Notes: generated by a model from the letters alone, not told the origin. A stretch of DNA of 64,000 nucleotides from Bacteroidales bacterium (GCA_023138875.1 JAGLOO010000024.1:62001-126000), one strand, 5' to 3'; counted from the stretch's first letter, positions 1 to 9,655 are shown. Made by a program: numbers and translations.

Positions 1-819
1 GGCGAGACCCTCTTTCCTATTGAGGAAGCGGCAGAAAAGGCCACGGTGATCCAGTACCTGGTTTCAGATGCTGCGCAGCGTGCTGTATGGCCGAAACTCA
101 AGCCGTGCCTGAAGGAAGGAGATGCCTTATATTTCTCCCATGGATTTTCCATTACCTTCAAAGAACAAACTGATGTAATTCCCCCGGCAAACATAGATGT
201 CATACTGGTTGCTCCCAAAGGATCCGGCATAAGTGTAAGGCGGAATTTTCTTGCCGGCACCGGGATAAATTCCAGCTATGCAATCTTCCAGGATTTCACC
301 GGCAGGGCTGAAGAACGCACTCTGGCCCTGGGGATCGGAATCGGTTCCGGTTATTTGTTCCCGACCACCTTCGAGAATGAAGTCTACAGCGACCTTACCG
401 GTGAGCGTGGTGTTCTCATGGGCGCCCTTGCAGGCATCATGGAAGCACAGTACCAGGTTTTACGCGAAAATGGCCACAGTCCCTCAGAAGCCTTCAACGA
501 AACCGTCGAAGAGCTGACCCAGAGCCTGATCCGCCTTGTGGATGAGAAAGGGATGGACTGGATGTATGCGAACTGCAGTGCTACCGCACAACGCGGTGCA
601 CTGGACTGGAAGCCGAAGTTCAGGGATGCCAGCCTGCCCGTATTCAATGAATTATACAAAAGGGTCAGAAGCGGGGAAGAGACAAAAGTAGTGCTTGAAA
701 AAACCGGTCACGCAGATTACAAAGCCCATCTTTCAGCCGAGCTGAAGGAACTTCGGGAGTCAGAAATGTGGCAGGCGGGCGCCCAGGTAAGAAGCCTGCG
801 TCCGGATGCGCAAAACTAG
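1..819 (+). CDS. ilvC: Ketol-acid reductoisomerase, 3' part (5' end outside window)
   Basis: The frame is open from base 1 and gives about 272 residues, so the N-terminal NADPH-binding part lies outside the window. The enzyme converts 2-acetolactate or 2-aceto-2-hydroxybutyrate to dihydroxy acids in branched-chain amino acid synthesis (Mg2+ and NADPH dependent, cytosolic). Visible family features are the VSDAAQR segment, ALYFSHGF, DVILVAPKGSG, and the metal-site stretch DLTGERGVLMG. The C-terminus RSLRPDAQN resembles that of Bacteroidota IlvC. An internal GTG at 46 is not the start because conserved sequence continues upstream of it. The next gene downstream is the SRP RNA. Confidence 0.95.
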   Translation, partial: GETLFPIEEAAEKATVIQYLVSDAAQRAVWPKLKPCLKEGDALYFSHGFSITFKEQTDVIPPANIDVILVAPKGSGISVRRNFLAGTGINSSYAIFQDFTGRAEERTLALGIGIGSGYLFPTTFENEVYSDLTGERGVLMGALAGIMEAQYQVLRENGHSPSEAFNETVEELTQSLIRLVDEKGMDWMYANCSATAQRGALDWKPKFRDASLPVFNELYKRVRSGEETKVVLEKTGHADYKAHLSAELKELRESEMWQAGAQVRSLRPDAQN

Positions 820-894
820 ATCAGAATATTTCTGGAGCATGTTCAATGAGATGCATGTTGTCAGATACGCTTTTTCTTCTTAAATTTGTAACTT

Positions 895-991
895 GGGCAA
901 GTCTTATACGACTAGCTCCTGCTGAATTCCCCCAGGACCGGAAGGTAGCAAGGGTAAGCGGTTGTAGCGGTGCGATATAAGTAGCTTGCCC
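895..991 (+). ncRNA. ffs: Signal recognition particle RNA, small bacterial type
   Basis: The segment contains the conserved SRP helix 8 signature: CCCCCAGGACCGGAAGGTAG followed by CAAGGGTAAG, with the GGAA tetraloop and the two asymmetric internal loops that bind Ffh. Outer bases GGGCAAG (895-901) pair with CTTGCCC (985-991), closing a hairpin of about 97 nt, the usual size of the small bacterial 4.5S-type RNA. Exact ends are inferred from the terminal helix. The RNA is the scaffold for Ffh in co-translational membrane targeting. Confidence 0.9.
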
Positions 992-1031
992 ATTTTACTA
1001 TTAATTAAACACCACCAAATAGATTAACATC

Positions 1032-1568
1032 ATGGAAGAAAAAGTAAAAGCTCCATTCTGGAAACCTGCACTGATTTACGGTGCCATCGTTGGATTGATA
1101 AGTATCCTTCTTGCCGTAGTATTTTATGTACTCAATGTTCAGTTCAGAACCTGGGCAATGATCGTATCATTGATCGTATCTATTGTGGTAGTGGTGTATT
1201 GCCTTAAAGCGTACAGGGATGAACACCTCGGGGGCTTTGCCACCTATGGAAAACTGCTTTTAATGACACTCGCCATTGCTGTAGTTTCAACTCTTCTTTC
1301 AACAGCTTATACCTATGTCCTGGTAAACTATATTGATGTGGAGTACGTAGAAAAGGTGAAGCAATTTACCATAGAGAAGATCTCGGAGAATCCACGAATC
1401 ACCGAGGCACAACTGGATACACTTATTGAAAGAACAGAAAACAAAACCACCAAGGCAAAGGTCATCAGGCAGCCGTTGGTGGGTGGAATAATCTTTACAT
1501 TCATAATCGGATTGATCGCCGCCGCATTTCTCAAAAGGGAGGAGAATCCGGTCAGCAACACGATGTAA
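1032..1568 (+). CDS. DUF4199-type integral membrane protein
   Basis: A 178-residue protein with four predicted membrane segments at about residues 12-34, 40-59, 74-99 and 149-167. A soluble loop of about 45 charged residues (100-145) lies between the third and fourth. Size, topology and position directly before a GT2 gene match the DUF4199 family, which is common in Bacteroidota and has no established function. It lies only 16 bp from the downstream glycosyltransferase and is probably co-transcribed with it. A role in the same envelope-glycan pathway is inference from position. Confidence 0.75.
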   Translation: MEEKVKAPFWKPALIYGAIVGLISILLAVVFYVLNVQFRTWAMIVSLIVSIVVVVYCLKAYRDEHLGGFATYGKLLLMTLAIAVVSTLLSTAYTYVLVNYIDVEYVEKVKQFTIEKISENPRITEAQLDTLIERTENKTTKAKVIRQPLVGGIIFTFIIGLIAAAFLKREENPVSNTM

Positions 1569-1584
1569 TTGCAATACCCTTCCG

Positions 1585-2535
1585 ATGGACCTTTCAATTG
1601 TTGTTCCTCTGTATAATGAAGTCGAGTCATTGCCCGAGTTGTGTGACTGGATCAACCGCGTCCTCACTTCCAGCAAGCTTTCCTATGAATTGATCCTGGT
1701 GGATGATGGCAGCAATGATGGCTCCTGGGAACAGATCGAAACTCTGAAGAAAGATTATCCTGCCATAAAGGGGATCAAATTTCGAAGAAATTACGGTAAA
1801 TCAGCTGCCCTTCATACCGGATTTGCTATGGCTGAAGGTGAAGTCGTATTTACCATGGATGCAGATCTGCAGGACAGCCCGGAGGAGATCCCTGAAATGA
1901 GAAGAATGATCATTGATGAGGGGTATGATGTGGTCAGCGGGTGGAAGAAAAAAAGGCATGATCCCTTTTTCTCAAAGAGACTACCCACCAAGCTCTTCAA
2001 TTGGGCTGCCAGGAAGGTGAGCGGGATCAGGCTGCACGATTTCAATTGCGGATTGAAAGCTTATCGGCACAACGTAGCCAAGAGCGTGGAAATCTATGGT
2101 GATATGCACAGGTACATTCCGGTTCTGGCCAAAAGCAATGGTTTTACCAGCATAGGCGAAAAAGTTGTTCAGCACCAGGAGAGGAAATACGGAGTGACCA
2201 AGTTCGGGATGGATCGTTTCCTGAAGGGATTTCTGGACCTGGTGACGGTCACTTTCCTGACACGGTTCGGGAAAAAGCCCATGCACCTGTTTGGTACCCT
2301 GGGTTCGTTCATGTTCCTGGTGGGTCTGGCCATTGCTGTCTATATAGGGATTGATAAGCTGATAGCACTTGTCAAACATATTCCCCAGCGTTTGATTGCT
2401 GACAGTGCATTCTTCTATATCGGTCTTACAAGCATGATCATGGGAACCCTCTTATTTATTGGAGGTTTCCTGGGTGAATTGATCTCCCGGAGTGCAGTGG
2501 AGCGGAATAATTACGAGATTGAGAAGAAAATATAG
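1585..2535 (+). CDS. Glycosyltransferase family 2, dolichyl/polyprenyl-phosphate sugar synthase type
   Basis: A 316-residue GT-A enzyme. It has VPLYNE (7-12), the DDGS motif (40-43), the metal/nucleotide site DADLQD (92-97) and the basic Q-x-R-x-x-G motif near residues 198-203. Two C-terminal membrane segments (about 233-257 and 275-299) anchor it as in GtrB/DPM1-like proteins. These transfer a sugar from a nucleotide donor to a polyprenyl phosphate on the inner membrane. It starts at the ATG 16 bp after the DUF4199 gene and is followed 24 bp later by an epimerase. The sugar cannot be read from sequence. Confidence 0.9.
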   Translation: MDLSIVVPLYNEVESLPELCDWINRVLTSSKLSYELILVDDGSNDGSWEQIETLKKDYPAIKGIKFRRNYGKSAALHTGFAMAEGEVVFTMDADLQDSPEEIPEMRRMIIDEGYDVVSGWKKKRHDPFFSKRLPTKLFNWAARKVSGIRLHDFNCGLKAYRHNVAKSVEIYGDMHRYIPVLAKSNGFTSIGEKVVQHQERKYGVTKFGMDRFLKGFLDLVTVTFLTRFGKKPMHLFGTLGSFMFLVGLAIAVYIGIDKLIALVKHIPQRLIADSAFFYIGLTSMIMGTLLFIGGFLGELISRSAVERNNYEIEKKI

Positions 2536-2559
2536 TTCAAAAAACAGATTCAGAGGGAA

Positions 2560-3600
2560 ATGAAGATTCATTTGATATCGGGTGCGTGTGGATTCGTTGG
2601 CAGGAACATGGTAAGGAGGCTTCATCAGACCACAGGGGATGTTTTATTTATTGTAGACGATCTGTCCATCGGTACCCATCCGTCCACCTGGATGGAGTAT
2701 ACCCAATCGAAGAAGATCAAGGATGTGGAGGTCATCGGTGAGGATGAACGCATCTATTTCTGGAAGGGCGATTTTCGTGACCTGCTCTTTAAGTTCAGGA
2801 TGAATCCCCGGCACATCCAGGACACCTACGGACTGGAATTCGACAGGTTCTCAGATGTTTTTCACTTTGCGGCCATCGTAGGAGGCAGACTAAAAATTGA
2901 AGGCGATCCTATGGCGGTGGCCCTGGACCTGTCCATCGACGCCGAGTTTTTTTACTGGGCCTGCCAGCACAAACCGGAAAGGGTACTCTATCCCAGTTCC
3001 AGTGCTGCGTATCCCATCAGTTTGCAGTCGACCACCGGAGCCATTGCACTGAGTGAATCGGATATTGATTTCACAAAGAACCTGGGGGTTCCCGATATGA
3101 CCTATGGATGGTCAAAACTGACCGGTGAATTCCTGGCCCAGATTGCCGCCAGGCATTACGGTATTCCGGTGGTGTGCATCCGGCCCTTTTCCGGTTACGG
3201 GGAGGATCAGAATCTCTCATATCCTGTTCCGGCCATTGCTGCCCGGGCAGCCCGGAAAGAGAATCCCTTTGAAGTATGGGGTTCCGGAAAGCAGGGGAGG
3301 GACTTTGTCCACATCGATGATGTACTGGACCTGATTTTCATACTCATGGCCAATGTTTCCGATGGAAGTGCCTACAACATCGGATCGGGTAAGCTCACCT
3401 CTTTCCTGGACCTGATCAGCATCTTTGCAGAGTTTGCAGGCTACTCTCCGGAGATCAAAGCTTTGCTTGACAAGCCGGTGGGTGTACATTCACGTTATAG
3501 TGACATGTCGCTGGTGCAGGGTAAATTTGGATGGATGCCAAAGATCTCAGTTGAGGAGGGTATGAAAAGGGTGTATGATGCAGCCCTGATGCAGATATGA
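2560..3600 (+). CDS. NAD-dependent epimerase/dehydratase (extended SDR)
   Basis: A 346-residue extended short-chain dehydrogenase. The Rossmann glycine motif GACGFVG is at 8-14, the Ser-rich catalytic stretch SSSAAYP around 146-152, and the YxxxK pair at Tyr182/Lys186. The family acts on nucleotide sugars (epimerases, 4,6-dehydratases, reductases); the substrate is not identifiable here. Its stop overlaps the start of the next glycosyltransferase in an ATGA junction, which indicates translational coupling. With the GT2 and GT4 genes it forms a small glycan-assembly operon. Confidence 0.88.
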   Translation: MKIHLISGACGFVGRNMVRRLHQTTGDVLFIVDDLSIGTHPSTWMEYTQSKKIKDVEVIGEDERIYFWKGDFRDLLFKFRMNPRHIQDTYGLEFDRFSDVFHFAAIVGGRLKIEGDPMAVALDLSIDAEFFYWACQHKPERVLYPSSSAAYPISLQSTTGAIALSESDIDFTKNLGVPDMTYGWSKLTGEFLAQIAARHYGIPVVCIRPFSGYGEDQNLSYPVPAIAARAARKENPFEVWGSGKQGRDFVHIDDVLDLIFILMANVSDGSAYNIGSGKLTSFLDLISIFAEFAGYSPEIKALLDKPVGVHSRYSDMSLVQGKFGWMPKISVEEGMKRVYDAALMQI

Positions 3601-4862
3601 AACGAATCGTAACCTTTGGCCCGGGTCCGCAGTTCAAAGGAGGTATCGCTAATTATAACACCTCACTGGCCAAAGCACTGGACAGGAATGAGGACTTGGA
3701 AGTTCATATCGTTTCCTGGACCCAGCAATACCCGGCCATCATCCCCAGGGATTTCATCGATCGAAAGAGTAAAAAGGACCAGCTTGCCGGCTACCGCATC
3801 AAGGTCCATTACCTGCTGAATTATAACCGGCCCGGTACATGGCGTAAAACAGTCCGCTTTATCCGCGATCTGAACCCCGACAGAGTCATTATCCAGTGGG
3901 CCATTGCCATCCAGGGAATCCCGCTTCGGTACATGGCCAGAAAGCTGCAAAAAGCAGGGATCCGTGTTTTTTTTGATCTCCATTTTGTGGTGCAGAAGGA
4001 GAATAGCAACCTGGACAGATTACTCACCCGCAGGTGTATCCGGTTCAGCGATGTCTACATCACCCATTCCCTGAAGACATTTAAGGAACTGAAAGAGTTG
4101 ATTCCGGGAAGGGATTACAGGCTGAGTGGAATGGACGATACACCTCCCTCAACGGGGATCCCCGTGCTTAAGCTTTTTCATCCTGTATATGATATGTTTC
4201 AGAAAGATGAATCGTTCGATGTGGAGAGATTCAAGTCATCACTGGGATTAAAAGAGCACGTTTTCCTCTTTTTCGGATTCATCCGAAAGTATAAGGGATT
4301 GCACAATGTGATTGAGGCGTTTAACCTGGTTGCACAGCAAAGGGATGATGTCTCCCTGTTAATCGTCGGGGAGCTTTTTTGGAACACACTGGATAGCAGG
4401 AAATTTTCAACGCGATTGAAAAACGCTCTCTTTGGACTGGCCAAAAAGCTCTTCCTCAAAAAACAGGATGATGAGCAGAACTACCGGCCACTGGACCTGG
4501 TTGAGAAATATGAACTGCAGGACCGGGTGGTTGCCATTACCGAATTTGTACCCAATGAGGATGTACATAAATATTTTCAGACCAGCGATTCCATTACGCT
4601 CTTTTACCTGACTGCCACACCCTCCGGTGTGGAATCCATGGCCTATAATTTCGGTATGCCCATCCTGGCCACCCGGGTAGGGCATTTCCCGGAGACCATT
4701 CAACATGGTTTCAATGGGTACCTGGCCGAACCTGACAATCCTTCTTCCATGGCAGAGGTGATGGTTCAATCCATCGAATCACCCATCCTGGCAGACAATG
4801 TCTATGCCACCTCGGCTGAAATGAGCTGGGATAACTATGCATCAGTGATCCTCAAACACTAG
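3597..4862 (+). CDS. Glycosyltransferase family 4-like (GT-B fold)
   Basis: A 421-residue GT-B enzyme. The N-terminus FGPGPQFKGGIANY (7-20) is the acceptor-side glycine-rich loop typical of GT4. The donor-site motif SGVESMA carries the E-x7-E-like glutamate at about Glu346, followed by GMPILATRVGHFPE and an NGYLAEP segment. Between the domains there is a basic insertion of about 30 residues (LKNALFGLAKKLFLKKQ region, about 280-310). It overlaps the upstream epimerase by 4 bp. Its TAG stop shares the palindrome CTAG with the stop of convergent miaA. Confidence 0.88.
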   Translation: MKRIVTFGPGPQFKGGIANYNTSLAKALDRNEDLEVHIVSWTQQYPAIIPRDFIDRKSKKDQLAGYRIKVHYLLNYNRPGTWRKTVRFIRDLNPDRVIIQWAIAIQGIPLRYMARKLQKAGIRVFFDLHFVVQKENSNLDRLLTRRCIRFSDVYITHSLKTFKELKELIPGRDYRLSGMDDTPPSTGIPVLKLFHPVYDMFQKDESFDVERFKSSLGLKEHVFLFFGFIRKYKGLHNVIEAFNLVAQQRDDVSLLIVGELFWNTLDSRKFSTRLKNALFGLAKKLFLKKQDDEQNYRPLDLVEKYELQDRVVAITEFVPNEDVHKYFQTSDSITLFYLTATPSGVESMAYNFGMPILATRVGHFPETIQHGFNGYLAEPDNPSSMAEVMVQSIESPILADNVYATSAEMSWDNYASVILKH

Positions 4863-5755
4863 TTTTCCTCGATCCAACGGATCACCTTCTCCGGATCATC
4901 CGGTAAAAACCACTGATAGAGATTGTTTTTTCTGAACCAGGTAAGCTGTTTGCGTGCGAATTTTCGGGTATTTCGTTTGATCTGGTCCACTGCTTCTTCC
5001 AGCAGGACCTCACCATCCATGTACCTGAAAAGTTCCCGGTAACCCACAGTCTTCATGGCTGTGTACCCCCGAAAATGTTGCAGTTGTTCCACTTCGGCCA
5101 GCAATCCGGCTTTCATCATCCTGTCCACACGGAGATTGATCCTATTGTAAATATGTTCCCTTTCCATGTCCAGCGCAATCCTCTTGATCTTAAAAGGCCT
5201 TTCCTTCCTGGTTATCGAAAGGAAGCTGGAATAGGGCTTGCCTGTCTGGATGGAAACTTCAAGTGCTTTCAGTACGCGCATGTGGTTTTTCAGATCGATG
5301 CGGTCATGGGAAACCGGGTCCAGCTTTTTCAGTTCCTGTGTCAATGGTTCAAGCCCTTCCGCCTCATGCCTTTTCAATAATTGCGACCTTAATTCCGGAT
5401 CTGCCGAAGGAAGTTCATCAATGCCCTGGCATACTGCATTGATGTAAAGCCCTGAACCTCCCACCATCAATACCAGGTCATGTTGCTTAAACAGTTTGTT
5501 AAGGCGGTACAGCACTTCCTGTTCATACCTGCTTGCATTGTAGGATTCCTTCAATGAAACTGTCTGAATAAAATGGTGTGTAACGGCTGCCAGTTCATCA
5601 GGAGAGGGGACTGCAGTTCCGATATTGGTCTCCCGGTAGATCTGTCTGGAGTCAGCCGAAATGATCTCGGTCCGGAAGTGTTTTGCAATCTCAATACCCA
5701 GTGCGGTCTTTCCGATAGCCGTGGGTCCGGCCAGCACAACCAGTCTCTTTTCCAT
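4859..5755 (-). CDS. miaA: tRNA dimethylallyltransferase
   Basis: A 298-residue protein when started at the ATG at 5755, which puts the P-loop GPTAIGKT at residues 10-17 as in the family. The frame is open 38 codons further upstream, but that would overlap the preceding gene and add an unrelated tail. Other signatures are SADSRQIY, which holds the catalytic Asp, VGGSGLYINAVCQGID, and a C-terminal KRNTRKFARKQLTWFR segment. It adds the isopentenyl group to A37 of tRNAs reading UNN codons. It follows the pRiA4b-like gene with a 1-bp gap. Confidence 0.96.
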   Translation of the reverse strand: MEKRLVVLAGPTAIGKTALGIEIAKHFRTEIISADSRQIYRETNIGTAVPSPDELAAVTHHFIQTVSLKESYNASRYEQEVLYRLNKLFKQHDLVLMVGGSGLYINAVCQGIDELPSADPELRSQLLKRHEAEGLEPLTQELKKLDPVSHDRIDLKNHMRVLKALEVSIQTGKPYSSFLSITRKERPFKIKRIALDMEREHIYNRINLRVDRMMKAGLLAEVEQLQHFRGYTAMKTVGYRELFRYMDGEVLLEEAVDQIKRNTRKFARKQLTWFRKNNLYQWFLPDDPEKVIRWIEEN

Positions 5756-5756
5756 G

Positions 5757-6293
5757 CTAAAAATCCTCGGGGATTTCGGTATCGAACATGTCATGATCCA
5801 GTTCGTCCAGCCGCAGGTGATCCTGCTCTTCTTCCGGATCAAATTCATCCAGTGTTTCCTCCGGTTCATCCATCAGCAGGTCCAGTGCCAGCTGAGGAGG
5901 AGCCTCTCCTTTTGAGTGACCTATGAAGGGAGTTTCGCGATCGGAGGTTTGATCTGATTTTTCAATGAGTTCCATGAAAAAGGCCCTTTCGGAGAAAAAA
6001 TCAAATACATAGATCATGCGCTGGGTTACCTCTGAGATATGGTCCTGAATGGATGCCTGGTCCATGATGGCAGTCTCTGCAACGGAGTCCGCCATCATAT
6101 CGATCAGTGTAATCTCCTGCTGCTTCTCCCACATCTCATTGGTGATGAAAAATGAAGCAAGTTGTGAAGGGTCATAACCCAGGTTTTCCTGGAGGATGTG
6201 ATGAAAGTCCAGGAATGTATCTGAACCATCGATCACCAGGTCACGAAAAAACTCCTGGTCCTCATCGCTGATAATTCGGAAAAGATAGATCAT
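5757..6293 (-). CDS. pRiA4b ORF-3-like (IS1096 TnpR-like) protein of unknown function
   Basis: A 178-residue acidic protein. Its N-terminal half (MIYLFRIISDE, then FLDFHHILQENLGYD and SFFITNEMWE) matches the pRiA4b Orf3-like domain as found in Bacteroidota. The C-terminal half is dominated by Asp and Glu (about residues 140-178: DEPEETLDEFDPEEEQ and similar). The function is unknown; the family name derives from plasmid and IS passenger genes, but no mobile-element context is visible here. It overlaps the upstream acyl-CoA reductase by 4 bp (ATGA) and is followed immediately by miaA, so the three form one operon. Confidence 0.72.
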   Translation of the reverse strand: MIYLFRIISDEDQEFFRDLVIDGSDTFLDFHHILQENLGYDPSQLASFFITNEMWEKQQEITLIDMMADSVAETAIMDQASIQDHISEVTQRMIYVFDFFSERAFFMELIEKSDQTSDRETPFIGHSKGEAPPQLALDLLMDEPEETLDEFDPEEEQDHLRLDELDHDMFDTEIPEDF

Positions 6294-7363
6294 GTCATTT
6301 CCGTTAAAAACCTGATCGTGTCAATCCCATCCGCATAATCCCAGGGCATGGGAACCTGGGATGTTCCCGGTTGTAATGCACCCACGATGTCCGGGTGGAT
6401 GGAAACACAGCACTGAATTTCCTCACTTCGGGATGTCAATTCCTGCTGCACCAACCCAATTTCCGAATATCTTTCATAAAAAACAACTCCAACCGGACTG
6501 GCAATGGCCGGATCTTCCTTCAGCAGAAGTACACCGTTGTCCAGAAAGTCGATTCTATTCATCAGGTAGATGGTGCGGTAATAATCCACATTATTGCCAT
6601 ACTTATGGTGCTGGTAGAGATAATTGTACCTGTCCAGGACTCTTAATAATATCTTAAGATCATATGAATCAGGAATATAGAGTTTGGTTACATTCCTGCA
6701 ACCCAGTCCAAAATAGGTAAAAATATCTTCTCCGATCCCGGCCAGTTCCTCCTCTGTTTCCTCCCCGGTGAGGACAGCAATCCCATTGCGGTTCTTACGA
6801 ATGATGTGGGGAACATTCCTGAAATAATATTCGAAATAGCGGGCACTGTTATTGCTTCCGGTGGCAATCACAGCATTTATGCCCGACAAGCGTTCGTCCG
6901 TAAACCGGATCCTTTCGCCCAGGGAGGGATTGATATCTGAAAGAATGGCTGTCACCTTCCTGATCAGCCTGTCATCTTTCGAGGAGGGTTTGGCCAGCAC
7001 CGTATGACCAGCGGCAAGTACACTCATCAGGTCATGGAAACCCACCAGGGGTATATTCCCGGCCAGGACCAGCCCAACTGTTTTCATTTGAACCGGTAAT
7101 GAAATGGTATAAGCTGCCAGCCACCTGCGCAGGACCTCTTCCTTCAGCATCATGACAATCCCCCGGATTGCTCGATTCAGGGATTCCGGTGTGAACCAGG
7201 GATTATATATTTGTTCCTGATCCAGAATGGACCCAAAATTTTTGTAATGGATATCGTTGAGTGAAGACAAAGCCGGTGAATCATTCCTGGAATCTTCCAG
7301 GAATTGCTGAAGAAATTCACCCAGCAAGGTGAATGCACTAATAAAGGGATCTCTTTTTTGCAA
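6290..7363 (-). CDS. LuxC-family acyl-CoA reductase
   Basis: A 357-residue protein resembling LuxC-type fatty acyl-CoA reductases in their Bacteroidota form. AGNIPLVGFHD (101-111) resembles the family's nucleotide-binding segment. ATGSNNSARYFEYYF follows, then YFGLGCRNV, where Cys222 is the best candidate for the acyl-thioester nucleophile. LuxC enzymes reduce acyl-CoA or acyl-ACP with NADPH to aldehyde; the physiological product in non-luminous Bacteroidota is not established. Its start lies 4 bp from the stop of acnA and its end overlaps the pRiA4b-like gene, so it sits inside the acnA-miaA operon. The catalytic Cys assignment is inference from local motif. Confidence 0.8.
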   Translation of the reverse strand: MQKRDPFISAFTLLGEFLQQFLEDSRNDSPALSSLNDIHYKNFGSILDQEQIYNPWFTPESLNRAIRGIVMMLKEEVLRRWLAAYTISLPVQMKTVGLVLAGNIPLVGFHDLMSVLAAGHTVLAKPSSKDDRLIRKVTAILSDINPSLGERIRFTDERLSGINAVIATGSNNSARYFEYYFRNVPHIIRKNRNGIAVLTGEETEEELAGIGEDIFTYFGLGCRNVTKLYIPDSYDLKILLRVLDRYNYLYQHHKYGNNVDYYRTIYLMNRIDFLDNGVLLLKEDPAIASPVGVVFYERYSEIGLVQQELTSRSEEIQCCVSIHPDIVGALQPGTSQVPMPWDYADGIDTIRFLTEMT

Positions 7364-7367
7364 TTTG

Positions 7368-9632
7368 CTAATGGTTTTCCTGCCTGAGAAGGTTCAATGC
7401 CGAACCGGCCCTGAACCATTTGATCTGGTTTTCATTGAGTGTGTGATTGGCCTTGAAAGCATCGGTGGCACCATCGATGTGATGCAAACGGATCTCCAAC
7501 GGTGTTCCTGGTACCAGTTGCTTTAATCCCAGTACATCGATCACATCGTCCTCCCGGACCAGTTCATAATCATTTTTGTTGTCGAAAGTCAGACCAAGCA
7601 TCCCCTGTTTTTTCAGGTTGGTTTCGTGGATCCTTGCAAAGGACTTCACCAGAACCACCTTAACACCCAGGTGCCTGGGTTCCATGGCTGCATGCTCACG
7701 GGAAGAACCCTCGCCGTAGTTCTCATCGCCCACGACGATGGTCCTGATCCCCTCCGCTTTATAAGCCCTGGCTACATCGGGAACCGGTTCGTATTTTCCC
7801 GAGAGCTGGTTCAGGACTGAATTGGTCTGGTTGTTGGCTGCGTTGACAGCACCGATCAGAAGGTTGTTGGATATGTTGTCCAGGTGACCCCGGTACCGCA
7901 ACCATGGTCCGGCCATAGAGATATGGTCCGTAGTACATTTGCCTTTCGCCTTGATGAGAAGTTTCAGTCCGGTCAGATCCTGTCCATCCCATGATTCGAA
8001 GGGTGTCAGCAACTGTAAGCGTTCTGATGCCGGATTTACGGTCAGCTCGATACCACTGCCATTTTCAGCCGGTGGCTGGTAACCGTTGTCTTCCACGGCA
8101 AATCCTTTCACCGGTAATTCCAGCCCTTCGGGTTCATCCAGTTTTACCTTTTCCCCGTATTCATTGACCAGGGTATCGGTCAGCGGATTGAAGGTCAGAT
8201 CCCCCGCAATGGCCATGGCGGTAACTATTTCCGGGGAGGCCACAAAAGAATGGGTATTGGGATTGCCATCATTCCGCTTGGCAAAATTCCGGTTGAAGGA
8301 AGTAATGATAGAATTCTTTTCCTGTTTGTTGGCATTGTGCCTGGCCCACTGTCCGATACAGGGACCACATGCATTGGCAAGCACCACTCCTCCAATTTCC
8401 TGGAATGTGTTGATCAATCCGTCTCTTTCGATCGTAAACCTGACCAGTTCTGACCCGGGTGTTACCGTATATTCAGAGGAGACCTTCAGATGCTTCTTTT
8501 TAGCCTGTCGGGCCACCGAAGCAGCCCTTGTAATATCTTCATATGACGAGTTGGTACAGGACCCTATGAGTCCCACTTCAAGTTTTTGAGGATAACCCTC
8601 TTTTTTTACAGCATCGGCAAATGCTGATATGGGTCGAGCTTTGTCGGGACTGAATGGCCCGTTGATATGGGGTTCCAGGGTGGAAAGATCGATCTCGATC
8701 ACCTCGTCAAAGTACTTTTCCGGATCAATATAGACCTCCGGATCACCTGTAAGGTGCTCAGCAATCCCGTCTGCTTCATCTGCCACGTCTGCACGGTCGG
8801 TCCCCACCAGGTAATCCCTCATTTTACGGTCGTATCCGAAAAGCGATGTAGTTGCTCCGATTTCCGCACCCATGTTGCATATGGTGCCTTTTCCTGTGCA
8901 GGAGATGGAGTCTGCACCTTCTCCAAAATACTCCACGACTTTCCCGGTACCTCCCTTTACGGTCAGGATACCTGCCACTTTCAGGATCACATCCTTTGCC
9001 GAAGCCCACCCATTCAGTTTTCCGGTTAGTTTCACACCCACGATTTTCGGAAACTTCAATTCCCAGGGCATTCCGGCCATCACATCCACTGCGTCGGCTC
9101 CTCCTACACCAATGGCCACCATACCCAGTCCTCCTGCATTTACAGTATGGGAATCAGTCCCGATCATCAATCCGCCGGGGAATGCATAATTCTCCAGCAC
9201 CACCTGGTGGATGATCCCGGCCCCGGGTTTCCAGAATCCTATTCCGTATTTATTGGAGACATTGCCGAGGAAGTCATAGACCTCCTGGTTGGTAAGAAGC
9301 GCACGCTGAAGGTCCTCCTGCGCTCCGGCTTTAGCCTGGATTAAATGATCGCAGTGGACTGTTGAAGGGACGGCTACCCTGGATCTTCCGGCCTGCATGA
9401 ATTGTAGCAGGGCCATCTGGGCCGTGGCATCCTGCATGGCCACCCTGTCGGGTTTAAAATCCACGTAATCAGTACCCCTCTGGAATGGACGCATGCCATT
9501 CTCCTCAAAAAGATGTCCGTACAGGATCTTTTCAGTCAGGGTAAGGGGTCGCTGCAGGATTTTTCTTGCTGCACTAATTCTCCCGGGGAATGCCCGGTAG
9601 GTCTGTTTGATGATGTCAAAATCGAAAGCCAT
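7368..9632 (-). CDS. acnA: Aconitate hydratase
   Basis: A 754-residue aconitase starting at the ATG at 9632 ([10 protein letters not shown]). The extra 20 codons upstream have no family similarity. The [4Fe-4S] ligands are visible as Cys359 in [10 protein letters not shown] and Cys422/Cys425 in ACGPCIGQW, spaced as in mitochondrial-type aconitase. The C-terminal swivel domain has [14 protein letters not shown]. It isomerises citrate to isocitrate in the TCA cycle. A TATATTTG box lies just upstream (9656-9663 on this strand). It is the first gene of a four-gene minus-strand operon. Confidence 0.97.
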   Translation of the reverse strand: MAFDFDIIKQTYRAFPGRISAARKILQRPLTLTEKILYGHLFEENGMRPFQRGTDYVDFKPDRVAMQDATAQMALLQFMQAGRSRVAVPSTVHCDHLIQAKAGAQEDLQRALLTNQEVYDFLGNVSNKYGIGFWKPGAGIIHQVVLENYAFPGGLMIGTDSHTVNAGGLGMVAIGVGGADAVDVMAGMPWELKFPKIVGVKLTGKLNGWASAKDVILKVAGILTVKGGTGKVVEYFGEGADSISCTGKGTICNMGAEIGATTSLFGYDRKMRDYLVGTDRADVADEADGIAEHLTGDPEVYIDPEKYFDEVIEIDLSTLEPHINGPFSPDKARPISAFADAVKKEGYPQKLEVGLIGSCTNSSYEDITRAASVARQAKKKHLKVSSEYTVTPGSELVRFTIERDGLINTFQEIGGVVLANACGPCIGQWARHNANKQEKNSIITSFNRNFAKRNDGNPNTHSFVASPEIVTAMAIAGDLTFNPLTDTLVNEYGEKVKLDEPEGLELPVKGFAVEDNGYQPPAENGSGIELTVNPASERLQLLTPFESWDGQDLTGLKLLIKAKGKCTTDHISMAGPWLRYRGHLDNISNNLLIGAVNAANNQTNSVLNQLSGKYEPVPDVARAYKAEGIRTIVVGDENYGEGSSREHAAMEPRHLGVKVVLVKSFARIHETNLKKQGMLGLTFDNKNDYELVREDDVIDVLGLKQLVPGTPLEIRLHHIDGATDAFKANHTLNENQIKWFRAGSALNLLRQENH

Positions 9633-9655
9633 GGAAAAACTTATTGAATAAAATG

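Noticed and set aside
5757-6293. pRiA4b/IS1096-like gene as evidence of a transposon
   Set aside because: No transposase, inverted repeats or target duplications; it is embedded by overlap in a housekeeping operon.
8086-8589. 167-codon frame on the plus strand inside acnA
   Set aside because: It is antisense to strongly conserved aconitase sequence, has no start context or promoter, and low-complexity Ser/Pro composition. A shadow frame.
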